NCBI GenBank assembly: GCA_945883885.1 | Contig: CAMCYM010000104.1 | Span: 1 to 6,004 of the forward strand | Source: Chryseobacterium gleum | Lineage (GTDB): Bacteria > Bacteroidota > Bacteroidia > Flavobacteriales_D > Sanyastnellaceae | Reading direction: 5' to 3' | DNA length: 6,004 bases | Shown here: positions 1 through 6,004 of the stretch, one piece after another | Layout: each line of letters starts with the position of its first letter | Position numbering within the stretch: position 1 is the stretch's first letter | The notes under the pieces: model-generated | The model's input: the letters and a program-made list of their open reading frames with translations, nothing else | Told to the model about the DNA's origin: nothing | Databases searched by the model: none | Translations under genes and position numbers: made by a program

Positions 1-2810
1 TCCGGATCCGAGGCGCGCGCGCACACACCCTGCAGGCCATCGACGTAGACATCCCGAAAGGGAAGCTGACCGTCCTGACCGGGCTGAGCGGTTCCGGCAA
101 AAGTTCCCTGGCGTTTGACACCTTGTATGCTGAAGGCCAAAGGAGGTACGTGGAAAGCCTCAGCAGTTACGCCCGCCAATTCCTCGGCCGCCTGGACAAG
201 CCCGACGTCGACCGCATCGAAGGCCTCACCCCGGCCATCGCCATCGACCAGCGCTCCTCCGCGGGCGGCACCCGGTCCACGGTCGGCACCCGCACGGAAA
301 TCCACGACTACCTCCGCATCCTCTACGCCCGCATCGGGACGACGTACTCGCCCGTCAGCGGCCTGCCCGTCCGCAGCGACCGGCCGGAGGACGTCCTCAA
401 CCGCATCCTCCAGGAACCCGAGGGACGCCGGTTCCTCCTGCTCTCCCCTCACACCGGGAGCCGCCCGGCGCAGACGCAGGCGGCGGTTTGGCAAGCCCAA
501 GGCTTCAGCCGCGTCCTCTACAACGGCGCGGTCTGCGACCCTTCCGAAGTGCCCGAAGGCGCCACCGGCACCCTCGCGCTCGTGGTCGACCGACTCGCGG
601 TGGACTTCGACGATGCCTTTCCCTCCCGCGCCCTCGACTCGCTGGAAACGGCATTTTTTGAAGGGGCCGGGGCCTGTTCGGTGCAGTGGGCCGACACCGG
701 GGATGTCTGGACGTTTTCTGACCGGTTCGAGCGGGACGGCATCGCCTTCGTGCTTCCGTCGCCTGCCCTGTTTGCCTTCAACACGCCGGTCGGCGCGTGC
801 AAGGTGTGTGCGGGGTTCGGGTCGGTCATCGGCATCGATCCGGATCTAGTGGTCCCCGACAGCGCCCTGTCCATCTACGAAGGGGCGCTCGCGTGCTGGC
901 GCGGGGAACGCACGGAGGCGTGGAAAGATGCGCTCGTGGCTGCCGCAGAGCGCAACGGCATCGACGTCCATGCACCCTGGAGCCGGCTGCCGGAGGAAAG
1001 CCGGCGCAAGGTTTGGGAAGGCGGAAAAGGCTTCGATGGCCTCGACAGCTTCTTTGCGGACCTCGAGGCCCACAGCTACAAGATCGCTCAACGTGTCTTG
1101 CTCAGCCGCTTCCGTGGCAAAACGACCTGTGCAACATGCCACGGCTCCCGGCTCAACCCGGAAACTGAACACGTGCGCATCGACGGCTGGTCGCTCGGAG
1201 CGTTGTTGCGGTTGCCCCTCGAAGAACTGGGGCGCGTGCTGGCCGGCTGGACACTCACCGAAGCAGAATGGGCCGTGGCCCGGCGTCCCCTGGCGGAAGT
1301 CCGACGGCGGGTCGACTACCTCATCGGGCTGGGCCTCGGCTATCTCACGCTGCACCGGGGCAGCCACACCCTGAGCGGCGGGGAAGCCCAACGCATCGCC
1401 CTGAGCGCCTGCATCGGGAGCAGCCTCGTCGGCAGCACGTACGTCTTAGACGAGCCCAGCATCGGACTGCACGCCCGTGACACCGAACGGCTCATCGGGC
1501 TGCTCAAATCCCTGCGCGATGGCGGCAACACCGTCGTCGTGGTGGAACATGACGAAGACCTCATTCGGGCAGCCGACCACGTCATCGACCTCGGGCCGGG
1601 CGCGGGAACTGGGGGCGGTCGCGTCGTGTTCGCAGGCGACCCGCACACATCCGCAGCGGAAGACCATCCGGATTCGTTGACCCTGGCCTACTTGCAGGGC
1701 CTCTGCACCGTGCCCGTTCCCGCGCACCGCCGACCGACGCACCAGCACCGCATCCGCCTGCGCGGGGCAAGCCGCCACAACCTCCGCCACGTCGACGTGG
1801 ACATCCCGTTGCATGCCTACGTCGCCGTCAGCGGCGTCAGCGGAAGCGGGAAAAGCACCCTTGTGGCCGAAGTGCTCGTCCCGCTCGTCCGCAGCCTGCT
1901 CGATGGCACCGGCGGTCCTGCAGGCGTAGGCGGACATTGCGAACCGCTTCCGACCGGCCTCGAGGCGCTCGAATGGGTGGACCAAAACCCGATCGGGCGC
2001 TCCTCCCGCTCGAACCCTGCCACCTACGTCAAAGCCTTCGAAGAAATCCGCTCCCTGTTTGCCGAAACGCCCCTCGCCAAACAACGCGGCCTCAAACCCT
2101 CCCACTTCAGCTTCAACGTCCCCGGCGGACGGTGCGAAACGTGCACGGGCGAAGGGACCGTGACCGTCGGGATGCAGTTCATGGCGGACCTGACGCTCAC
2201 GTGTGAAGCCTGCCACGGCAAGCGCTACCTCCCTGAAATCCTGGAAATCACTTGGAATGGTGCATCCATTTCCGACGTGCTCGACATGACCGTGGACGAT
2301 GCCCTCGCGGCGTTTCGGGAGGAGGCCGGCCGGCGGGAAGAGCAGACCACCTTGAGGCGGCTGCGCAACCGACTGGAACCCCTCGCACGTGTGGGCATGG
2401 GGTACATCGGCCTCGGCCAATCCACCTCCACCCTCAGCGGAGGCGAATCCCAGCGGATGAAGTTGGCCTCATTCCTCGACGGTTCTTCCCGCCGCCCGAA
2501 GACCCTGTTCGTATTCGATGAACCCACCACCGGCTTGCACATCCACGACGTCGCACGCCTGCTCGACATCTTCGATCAGCTGATTGCTTCCGGCCACTCT
2601 GTGCTGGCGGTCGAGCACCATCCGGATGCGTTGCTGCGCGCAGACTGGGTGATCGACATGGGGCCCGAGGCCGGAGACGCAGGCGGCAGGGTGCATTTCA
2701 CAGGCACGCCAGAAGCCCTGCTGGGTTCAGGAGATGGACATACGGCCCGGCACCTGGCCGCGCATGTGGAGCGGGCTGCTGCCCTCAGCGCTGCGACGGA
2801 TCGCAGGTAA
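1..2810 (+). CDS. uvrA: UvrA, excinuclease ABC subunit A (5'-partial)
   Basis: DNA-damage recognition ATPase of nucleotide excision repair. In the cytoplasm a UvrA dimer binds distorted DNA and loads UvrB. The frame is open from position 3 and gives 935 visible residues. Full-length UvrA is about 940, so only a handful of N-terminal codons are missing; the TTG at 123 lies inside the first ATPase domain and is not the start. Seen, numbered from the codon at 3: Walker A GLSGSGKSS at 27-35; ABC signature LSGGEAQR at 457-464; Walker B YVLDEPSIGLH with D483/E484; second Walker A GVSGSGKST at 611-619; C-terminal zinc finger C711/C714 and C734/C737 with the usual 19-residue spacing; second signature LSGGESQR at 811-818; second Walker B D839/E840. 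Odd point: the insertion domain keeps C266/C269 and C376/C379 but lacks the CxxC pair expected near 242-249. This matches UvrA sequences I recall from Bacteroidota. It ends TAA at 2808-2810, overlapping the convergent gene. Bacteroidota often carry more than one UvrA; which paralogue this is cannot be told here. Confidence 0.98.
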   Translation, partial: RIRGARAHTLQAIDVDIPKGKLTVLTGLSGSGKSSLAFDTLYAEGQRRYVESLSSYARQFLGRLDKPDVDRIEGLTPAIAIDQRSSAGGTRSTVGTRTEIHDYLRILYARIGTTYSPVSGLPVRSDRPEDVLNRILQEPEGRRFLLLSPHTGSRPAQTQAAVWQAQGFSRVLYNGAVCDPSEVPEGATGTLALVVDRLAVDFDDAFPSRALDSLETAFFEGAGACSVQWADTGDVWTFSDRFERDGIAFVLPSPALFAFNTPVGACKVCAGFGSVIGIDPDLVVPDSALSIYEGALACWRGERTEAWKDALVAAAERNGIDVHAPWSRLPEESRRKVWEGGKGFDGLDSFFADLEAHSYKIAQRVLLSRFRGKTTCATCHGSRLNPETEHVRIDGWSLGALLRLPLEELGRVLAGWTLTEAEWAVARRPLAEVRRRVDYLIGLGLGYLTLHRGSHTLSGGEAQRIALSACIGSSLVGSTYVLDEPSIGLHARDTERLIGLLKSLRDGGNTVVVVEHDEDLIRAADHVIDLGPGAGTGGGRVVFAGDPHTSAAEDHPDSLTLAYLQGLCTVPVPAHRRPTHQHRIRLRGASRHNLRHVDVDIPLHAYVAVSGVSGSGKSTLVAEVLVPLVRSLLDGTGGPAGVGGHCEPLPTGLEALEWVDQNPIGRSSRSNPATYVKAFEEIRSLFAETPLAKQRGLKPSHFSFNVPGGRCETCTGEGTVTVGMQFMADLTLTCEACHGKRYLPEILEITWNGASISDVLDMTVDDALAAFREEAGRREEQTTLRRLRNRLEPLARVGMGYIGLGQSTSTLSGGESQRMKLASFLDGSSRRPKTLFVFDEPTTGLHIHDVARLLDIFDQLIASGHSVLAVEHHPDALLRADWVIDMGPEAGDAGGRVHFTGTPEALLGSGDGHTARHLAAHVERAAALSAATDRR

Positions 2811-3411
2811 AGCGCAGGCCTGTTTCTTGGATTTGGGCGTTGCCCGAAACCATCGCTCCAGCCGCATCCGTGATGCCACGTGTCCGGCCGTGCAGGTTGA
2901 TTACGCCTTCGATTTTGCCCGTGGAGGTCAACTGCATCAGGAGGATTTCCTTGTTCTCCGGTGCCATCGCCTGCCGCTTGTCCGGTGTCACGAACCACGC
3001 ACCGTCCTCGGTCCGGAAGGCATTGCCCTTCTCAAACTCCCCGAACTCAACGATGAACGGGGTGACCGAATTCATGTAGTTGTCGTCTGCGCCGATGGTA
3101 AACCACGAGTCGAACCGCAACGTCGGGTCCTTGTCGACGTCCATGCGCATCACCTCGGATGCAAGCGCCCCTCCCTTCGGATGCTGGTAAAACGACGCCG
3201 TCGAGGTGATTTCCATCGGATGGGCCTTGTCGCCGAAGACCGCATCGAGGATGTCTCCCTCCTGCTGCATCACGGCATAGACGCGCCACGTGGTGCCGAC
3301 TACGCGGTTTTGGTTGTTCACCCGTTCCACCCGCAACTGAGAAAACTGCGCCGCCGCGGAACCCGCCGTCAACAGGGCACATGCACACGCAACCGAAGTA
3401 GAAAGCTTCAT
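2785..3411 (-). CDS. Exported protein of unknown function, 208 residues
   Basis: Function not recognised. The N-terminus is a clear Sec signal peptide: K2, a hydrophobic stretch at about 4-17, then an AAA cleavage site before Q22. C9 and C11 lie too near the start to form a lipobox. The mature part (about 187 residues) looks like one beta-rich domain with no membrane segment. Distinctive stretches are TTWRVYAVM (40-48), MEITSTASFYQ (66-76), RFDSWFTIG (99-107), DGAWFVTPD (136-144) and ILLMQLTSTGKIEGVINLHG (156-175). I recall similar RVY...FDSW.TIG...GAWFVTP...INLQGR patterns in secreted proteins of marine bacteria, but cannot name a family. C203, close to the end, is the only mature cysteine. 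No T9SS sorting domain is visible, so the protein may stay in the periplasm or outer membrane. ATG at 3411 is chosen because it starts the signal peptide; no clear ribosome-binding site precedes it. The gene follows the PorP/SprF gene by 50 bases, suggesting one operon. Its last seven codons (T202-R208) and TGA stop overlap the 3' end of uvrA. Confidence 0.88.
   Translation of the reverse strand: MKLSTSVACACALLTAGSAAAQFSQLRVERVNNQNRVVGTTWRVYAVMQQEGDILDAVFGDKAHPMEITSTASFYQHPKGGALASEVMRMDVDKDPTLRFDSWFTIGADDNYMNSVTPFIVEFGEFEKGNAFRTEDGAWFVTPDKRQAMAPENKEILLMQLTSTGKIEGVINLHGRTRGITDAAGAMVSGNAQIQETGLRFTCDPSQR
2791..2806. other. Perfect hairpin inside the convergent gene overlap
   Basis: CTGCGA, a CGGA loop, then TCGCAG form a perfect 6-bp stem. 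It spans the last codons of uvrA and of the opposing exported-protein gene. Alternative pairings exist: GCGCT 2788-2792 with AGCGC 2811-2815, and CTGCG 2791-2795 with CGCAG 2813-2817. No T-run follows on either strand, so it is not a textbook intrinsic terminator. A role in ending or stalling transcription from both sides is inference from position only, and a 6-bp stem in GC-rich DNA can arise by chance. Confidence 0.3.
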
Positions 3412-3430
3412 GAGAGACCGATGGTTTCCC

Positions 3431-3438
3431 CGAAAATA
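3431..3438 (-). promoter_or_regulatory. Weak candidate -7 promoter element for the 208-residue gene
   Basis: In the 50-base gap 3412-3461 the minus strand reads TATTTTCG, one mismatch from the Bacteroidota -7 element TAnnTTTG, about 20 bases before the ATG. No TTG-type -33 element stands at the expected distance: the nearest TTG upstream is about 31 bases away. The gap has no obvious terminator. The site could give the downstream gene extra transcription, but read-through from the PorP/SprF gene is at least as likely. Confidence 0.18.
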
Positions 3439-3461
3439 CGAAAGTCCGCTGTGCGAATGTT

Positions 3462-4448
3462 TCAGTTGGCAATCTTTACAATTCGCCGGCGATCGAAGAC
3501 ACGGCTGGAATTGCCACCGCCCATGAATCCACGCGCAGGCTGGAACCGGTAACCGAGCGTCAATTCATGGGTGTGCGGGCTGAAGTAGCGCACATTGCCC
3601 ACCCCGACTTCATAGGTGTAGGCGAGCTCCGCATTGCCCAACTTCCCCCCTGCCCCGAGCACCACCGATTCGCCGAGCCGGAAGCCCATGCACATCCAGC
3701 CCATCTTGTTGACGACTCCACGGAGGTAGCCGTCGAATTGGGCCGGGGTTTCACCGGTGAGGCGCACAAAACCGGAGCCTTCCAACGCGAACTGACGGTT
3801 CACGTTGTAGGAGTAGCTGCCCATGAATTGCATGTGCCGCGTGAGGGCGTTGTCCGTGACCGCGTTGACCGCCGTGCTTGTGGCTAACCCGGTGGAAGCC
3901 TGGAAGAGCTGCGGCACAGAAAACCCGAAGGAATAGTTCGAGCCGAAAACCATCATCCCGACATGGGCGTCGATGACGGTCTTCTGCTCGGCCCCTTGCA
4001 GCGTGGGGTCGTCCACGTCCCAAACCTCCAGCCCGGTGGGATCGAACGACCACTGGTTTGCCATGAGACCGAGGCCGAAGGACACGGCATCGTAGTTGTT
4101 GAGGTCGATGGCGTATGCGGCGGATGCTTCGACTCCGGTTTGGCGGATCGCACCCCCGGTGTTGTCGTTGAAGACCATGCCCCCGATGCCGAGGCGGCCG
4201 GGCAAGCTGGTGTAGCCGCTGAGCACTTGGGTGCGAGGAGCCCCCTCAAACCCCGCCCATTGGTTCCGGATGGTCGCATAAATCGGCGAATCCACCGTGG
4301 TTCCGGCCACCGCCGGATTCGAGAGGTAGGGATTTACCATGTACTGTGCGCGGCGGAACAGCTGCTGCGCCGTGCCCATCGTTGGCAGCAGTCCTACCGC
4401 GGCCACGAGGACGCCCGCCTGAATCAGATGCTTTGCTTTCGTTCTCAT
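3462..4448 (-). CDS. PorP/SprF-family type IX secretion system outer-membrane protein
   Basis: A predicted outer-membrane beta-barrel of 328 residues, usual for the family. In Flavobacterium johnsoniae, SprF is needed to secrete the adhesin SprB; relatives are generally encoded beside cargo with type B sorting domains and are thought to help export or anchor it. Seen: signal peptide with basic RTKAKH (2-7), hydrophobic 8-21 and likely cleavage GTA/Q after A27; the family's N-terminal block YMVNPYLSNPAVAG (36-49); RNQWAGFEGAPRTQ (61-74), a family hallmark; GIGGMVFNDNTGG (87-99); alternating beta-strand patterns through the rest; and a last-strand-like HELTLGYRF ending at F302. A 26-residue tail follows, rich in Gly and Arg (R306, R316, R320-322, K325). 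ATG at 4448 lies 4 bases after the adhesin's stop, with no strong Shine-Dalgarno, pointing to cotranscription and probably translational coupling. The adhesin just upstream is the likely cargo. The family has many paralogues, so no specific symbol is given. Confidence 0.95.
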   Translation of the reverse strand: MRTKAKHLIQAGVLVAAVGLLPTMGTAQQLFRRAQYMVNPYLSNPAVAGTTVDSPIYATIRNQWAGFEGAPRTQVLSGYTSLPGRLGIGGMVFNDNTGGAIRQTGVEASAAYAIDLNNYDAVSFGLGLMANQWSFDPTGLEVWDVDDPTLQGAEQKTVIDAHVGMMVFGSNYSFGFSVPQLFQASTGLATSTAVNAVTDNALTRHMQFMGSYSYNVNRQFALEGSGFVRLTGETPAQFDGYLRGVVNKMGWMCMGFRLGESVVLGAGGKLGNAELAYTYEVGVGNVRYFSPHTHELTLGYRFQPARGFMGGGNSSRVFDRRRIVKIAN

Positions 4449-4452
4449 CGTC

Positions 4453-6004
4453 TCAGTACTTCAGGGTGACCGTTCCAGTGATCGGGGCATTTCCGTCCGC
4501 GAGATCAATCACGTAGTAATAATCTGCCACGGGCAATTCGAAGCCGTTCGTGCGGCCGTCCCAACGCTGCGTATATCCGCGTGACTCAAAGAGTACCTGA
4601 CCCCACCGATTGAAGACCGTGACCTGCGAATTCGGGAAGTATTCGAGTCCGCCCACAACCCATTCGTCATTGTAGCCGTCGCCGTTCGGCGTGATGGCTT
4701 CGGCGATGAAAAGGCAGCCCACCGTGGGCTCCACCGTGACCGTGAATTCGAGCCGGCAGCCGAGGCTGTCCGTCACAACGACGACGTAGGTGTCTTCGGT
4801 GAGTCCTGTGGCGGTCGCGGTGGTTTGGGCCTTCGAGTCACTCCACGCGTACGAAATCGGCGTGTACCCACCGGTGACGGAAGCCGTGGCGGTTCCATCG
4901 TTGCGTTCCCAGCAGGTGGTCGGCGAGCTGAGCGCTTCCACCTCCATGTCTGTGACTTCCTCGGCGACCACTTCGAACTCTGCTTCTTCTGTGCACCCCG
5001 TTTGGTCCACAGCCAGCACGTGGTAGATGCCCTCGTACAGGTTGTCCAAATCAATCCCGGGCTCGAGCAGCTGCCAGGTCACGCCGCCCGTTCCCCCGGT
5101 CGGGAAGATGACCGCGCTTCCGTCGTTCATGCCCGTACACGTCACCGGATCGACCGCGAAGAGCACCTCGATGGGTTCGGGTTCCTCGACCGTGAAGTCC
5201 ACAGCCGAAACGCAACCGTTCGCATCTTGCACCGCTGCCTCGTATTCCGCCGCACACAAGGCGTCGAGGTCGAAGTTCGTGCTGCCGTTGAGCTCGAGGG
5301 TCAGCCCGCCCGAGCCTCCGAAGAAGGCGATTTCCGCGGTCCCGTCGCAATCTCCGCCGCATACCACGTTCGTTACGGCGTCGATTTCCACGATCAAAGT
5401 ATCGGGCTCCAGAATGACCACCGATTGTTCGACCACGCACCCACTTTCGTCCTCCACCGCAATCAACACGGGACCCGCATCGAGGTCGTCCACCGTAGCG
5501 GGCAGTCCCGACGGGAATGGCAACACCAGCGCAATGTCTCCCGTGCCCCCGATGGCGCTGACCGTCACCTCGCCATCCGCGAAGGACGTGCACGAAATGT
5601 GCTGCGTATTCACCAGCAGCTGAATCGGTGCCGGCTCGATGAGGGTCAAGCCCGTCACTGTTTCCACACACAGATTCTCGTCCCGCACATTCACCGTGTA
5701 GGTGCCGATGGGAAGGTCAAAGCAGGTCGTGCTGGAGTAATTCCCTGGGATGGGGAGCACTTGGTACACCAAATCCCCCGTCCCCCCCGCCACATCGACG
5801 ATGCACAAACTTCCATCGGCCTCGCCCGCACAGCTCACGTCTTCCACCACCACCTCGAACACGATCGGCGCAGGTTCTGCCACGGAGAACGTACCGGAAA
5901 TGACACAGTTGTTCGCATCAATGGCGTTTGCGACATAGGAACCCGCGCACAACGCGTTTGCGTTCACGGTTTGGCCACCCGGTGTGGTCACGAGGTAGTC
6001 GAAG
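4453..6004 (-). CDS. Secreted SprB-like repeat adhesin with type B T9SS sorting domain (5'-partial)
   Basis: C-terminal 516 residues of a larger surface protein. The frame runs off the window edge at 6004, and the GTG at 5991 sits mid-repeat, so it is not a start. Numbered from the codon at 6003: a partial repeat (1-47); five repeats of about 75-80 residues (48-127, 128-203, 204-278, 279-353, 354-428); and a gliding-motility-type C-terminal domain (429-516). Such proteins are exported by Sec and then the T9SS, and act on the cell surface in adhesion or gliding, like SprB. Export probably depends on the PorP/SprF protein encoded 4 bases downstream. The protein is strikingly acidic: by my count 78 Asp/Glu against 9 Lys/Arg, with R107 the only Lys/Arg in residues 1-366. 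Each whole repeat has an even number of cysteines, suggesting internal disulfides. The ligand and total length are unknown. It could serve adhesion rather than motility, since such proteins also occur in non-gliding Bacteroidota. Confidence 0.95.
   Translation of the reverse strand, partial: FDYLVTTPGGQTVNANALCAGSYVANAIDANNCVISGTFSVAEPAPIVFEVVVEDVSCAGEADGSLCIVDVAGGTGDLVYQVLPIPGNYSSTTCFDLPIGTYTVNVRDENLCVETVTGLTLIEPAPIQLLVNTQHISCTSFADGEVTVSAIGGTGDIALVLPFPSGLPATVDDLDAGPVLIAVEDESGCVVEQSVVILEPDTLIVEIDAVTNVVCGGDCDGTAEIAFFGGSGGLTLELNGSTNFDLDALCAAEYEAAVQDANGCVSAVDFTVEEPEPIEVLFAVDPVTCTGMNDGSAVIFPTGGTGGVTWQLLEPGIDLDNLYEGIYHVLAVDQTGCTEEAEFEVVAEEVTDMEVEALSSPTTCWERNDGTATASVTGGYTPISYAWSDSKAQTTATATGLTEDTYVVVVTDSLGCRLEFTVTVEPTVGCLFIAEAITPNGDGYNDEWVVGGLEYFPNSQVTVFNRWGQVLFESRGYTQRWDGRTNGFELPVADYYYVIDLADGNAPITGTVTLKY
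4456..4719 (-). other. Type B T9SS C-terminal sorting domain (CHU_C / gliding-motility C-terminal type)
   Basis: The last 88 residues of the adhesin, ending at its stop codon. Canonical landmarks in order: ITPNGDGYNDEW (437-448), VFNRWGQVLFES (463-474), WDGRTNG (481-487), LPVADYYYVID (490-500) and a final strand GTVTLKY (510-516). In this family the domain directs passage through the T9SS, and unlike type A domains it is generally associated with a PorP/SprF partner. Where the usual consensus reads about LPxGTYYY, this one has LPVADYYY, which I take as a mild variant. Confidence 0.95.
4720..6003 (-). repeat. Array of SprB-like protein repeats (one partial, five whole)
   Basis: Repeats at the protein level; they are too diverged to stand out in the DNA. 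Boundaries on DNA: partial 5863-6003, then 5623-5862, 5395-5622, 5170-5394, 4945-5169 and 4720-4944. Each whole unit runs: short strand, Cys, an acidic DG turn, GGTG-like loop, variable middle, (G)xY strand, a DxxxC motif (DENLC, DESGC, DQTGC and others), then in most units an EPxP-type linker such as AEPAPI, IEPAPI or EEPEPI. Only the last unit has the classic SprB-like GGYTPISYAWSDS stretch (378-390); the others have GGTGD, GGSGG or GGTGG there and no YxWS. This suggests two subtypes in one array. Confidence 0.88.

Noticed and set aside
123..125. TTG as the uvrA start codon
   Set aside because: The frame is open upstream to position 3 and encodes the conserved UvrA N-terminus including Walker A, so the true start is outside the window.
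115..849. 244-residue open frame on the + strand, out of frame with uvrA
   Set aside because: Its Ser/Pro/Arg/Ala-rich translation is typical of a shifted frame of a GC-rich gene, and uvrA explains the same DNA.
1446..2420. 324-residue open frame antisense to uvrA
   Set aside because: It lies wholly within a frame that encodes a complete UvrA with all its motifs, and its translation has no recognisable domain. Long antisense frames are expected in GC-rich coding DNA.
2734..3552. 272-residue + strand open frame across the end of uvrA and the exported-protein gene
   Set aside because: It is antisense to a gene with a clear signal peptide and conserved-looking motifs; its own translation is rich in Arg and His with no recognisable domain.
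3963..4469. 168-residue + strand open frame antisense to the PorP/SprF gene
   Set aside because: Shadow of a well-supported gene; no recognisable domain in its translation.
5027..5623. 198-residue + strand Ser/Thr/Pro-rich open frame, mucin-like in composition
   Set aside because: It is the reverse complement of the adhesin repeats, whose Gly, Asp, Glu and Val codons read as Ser, Thr, Pro and Val on the other strand.
5989..5991. GTG as the adhesin start codon
   Set aside because: The frame continues to the window edge, there is no signal peptide after the GTG, and it falls inside a repeat.
4720..6003. Possible CRISPR or DNA tandem repeat from the regular spacing of about 225-240 bases
   Set aside because: The periodicity comes from diverged protein repeats in one open frame; no repeated DNA unit or spacer structure is seen.

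Overview
The window looks like a GC-rich (roughly 60% by eye) chromosome segment from a member of Bacteroidota, probably near Flavobacteriales. Two things support this. First, a PorP/SprF-family outer-membrane protein lies next to a secreted repeat protein with a gliding-motility-type (type B) C-terminal sorting domain, a pairing tied to the type IX secretion system (T9SS), which is essentially confined to this phylum. Second, the UvrA is of a type I recall from Bacteroidota. The genus cannot be named from the sequence. The start codons that can be seen lack clear Shine-Dalgarno sequences, which is also usual in this phylum.

Layout. Positions 1-2810 (+) hold uvrA, the damage-recognition ATPase of nucleotide excision repair, missing only its first few codons. 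Three genes face it on the minus strand. In transcription order they are: 6004-4453, the C-terminal part of a large acidic surface adhesin with SprB-like repeats; 4448-3462, a PorP/SprF-family protein; and 3411-2785, a 208-residue exported protein of unknown function. The first two are separated by 4 bases and the next two by 50 bases, so they probably form one operon. The last minus-strand gene runs 26 bases into the 3' end of uvrA, and a small perfect hairpin sits inside that overlap.

How the genes work together. The adhesin should cross the inner membrane by Sec, cross the outer membrane by the T9SS using its C-terminal sorting domain, and depend on its neighbouring PorP/SprF protein for export or anchoring, as SprB depends on SprF in Flavobacterium. 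The 208-residue protein has a Sec signal peptide and no visible T9SS sorting domain. It may act with the pair or simply share the transcript. uvrA is a housekeeping gene that is a neighbour by position only.

Coding density is near 100%, and no stretch over 300 bases lacks a gene. I saw no RNA gene, CRISPR array, insertion sequence or attachment site. I did not find a clearly undescribed system. The most interesting parts are the mixed repeat types and cysteine pattern of the adhesin, the uncharacterised exported protein, and the overlapping convergent 3' ends.
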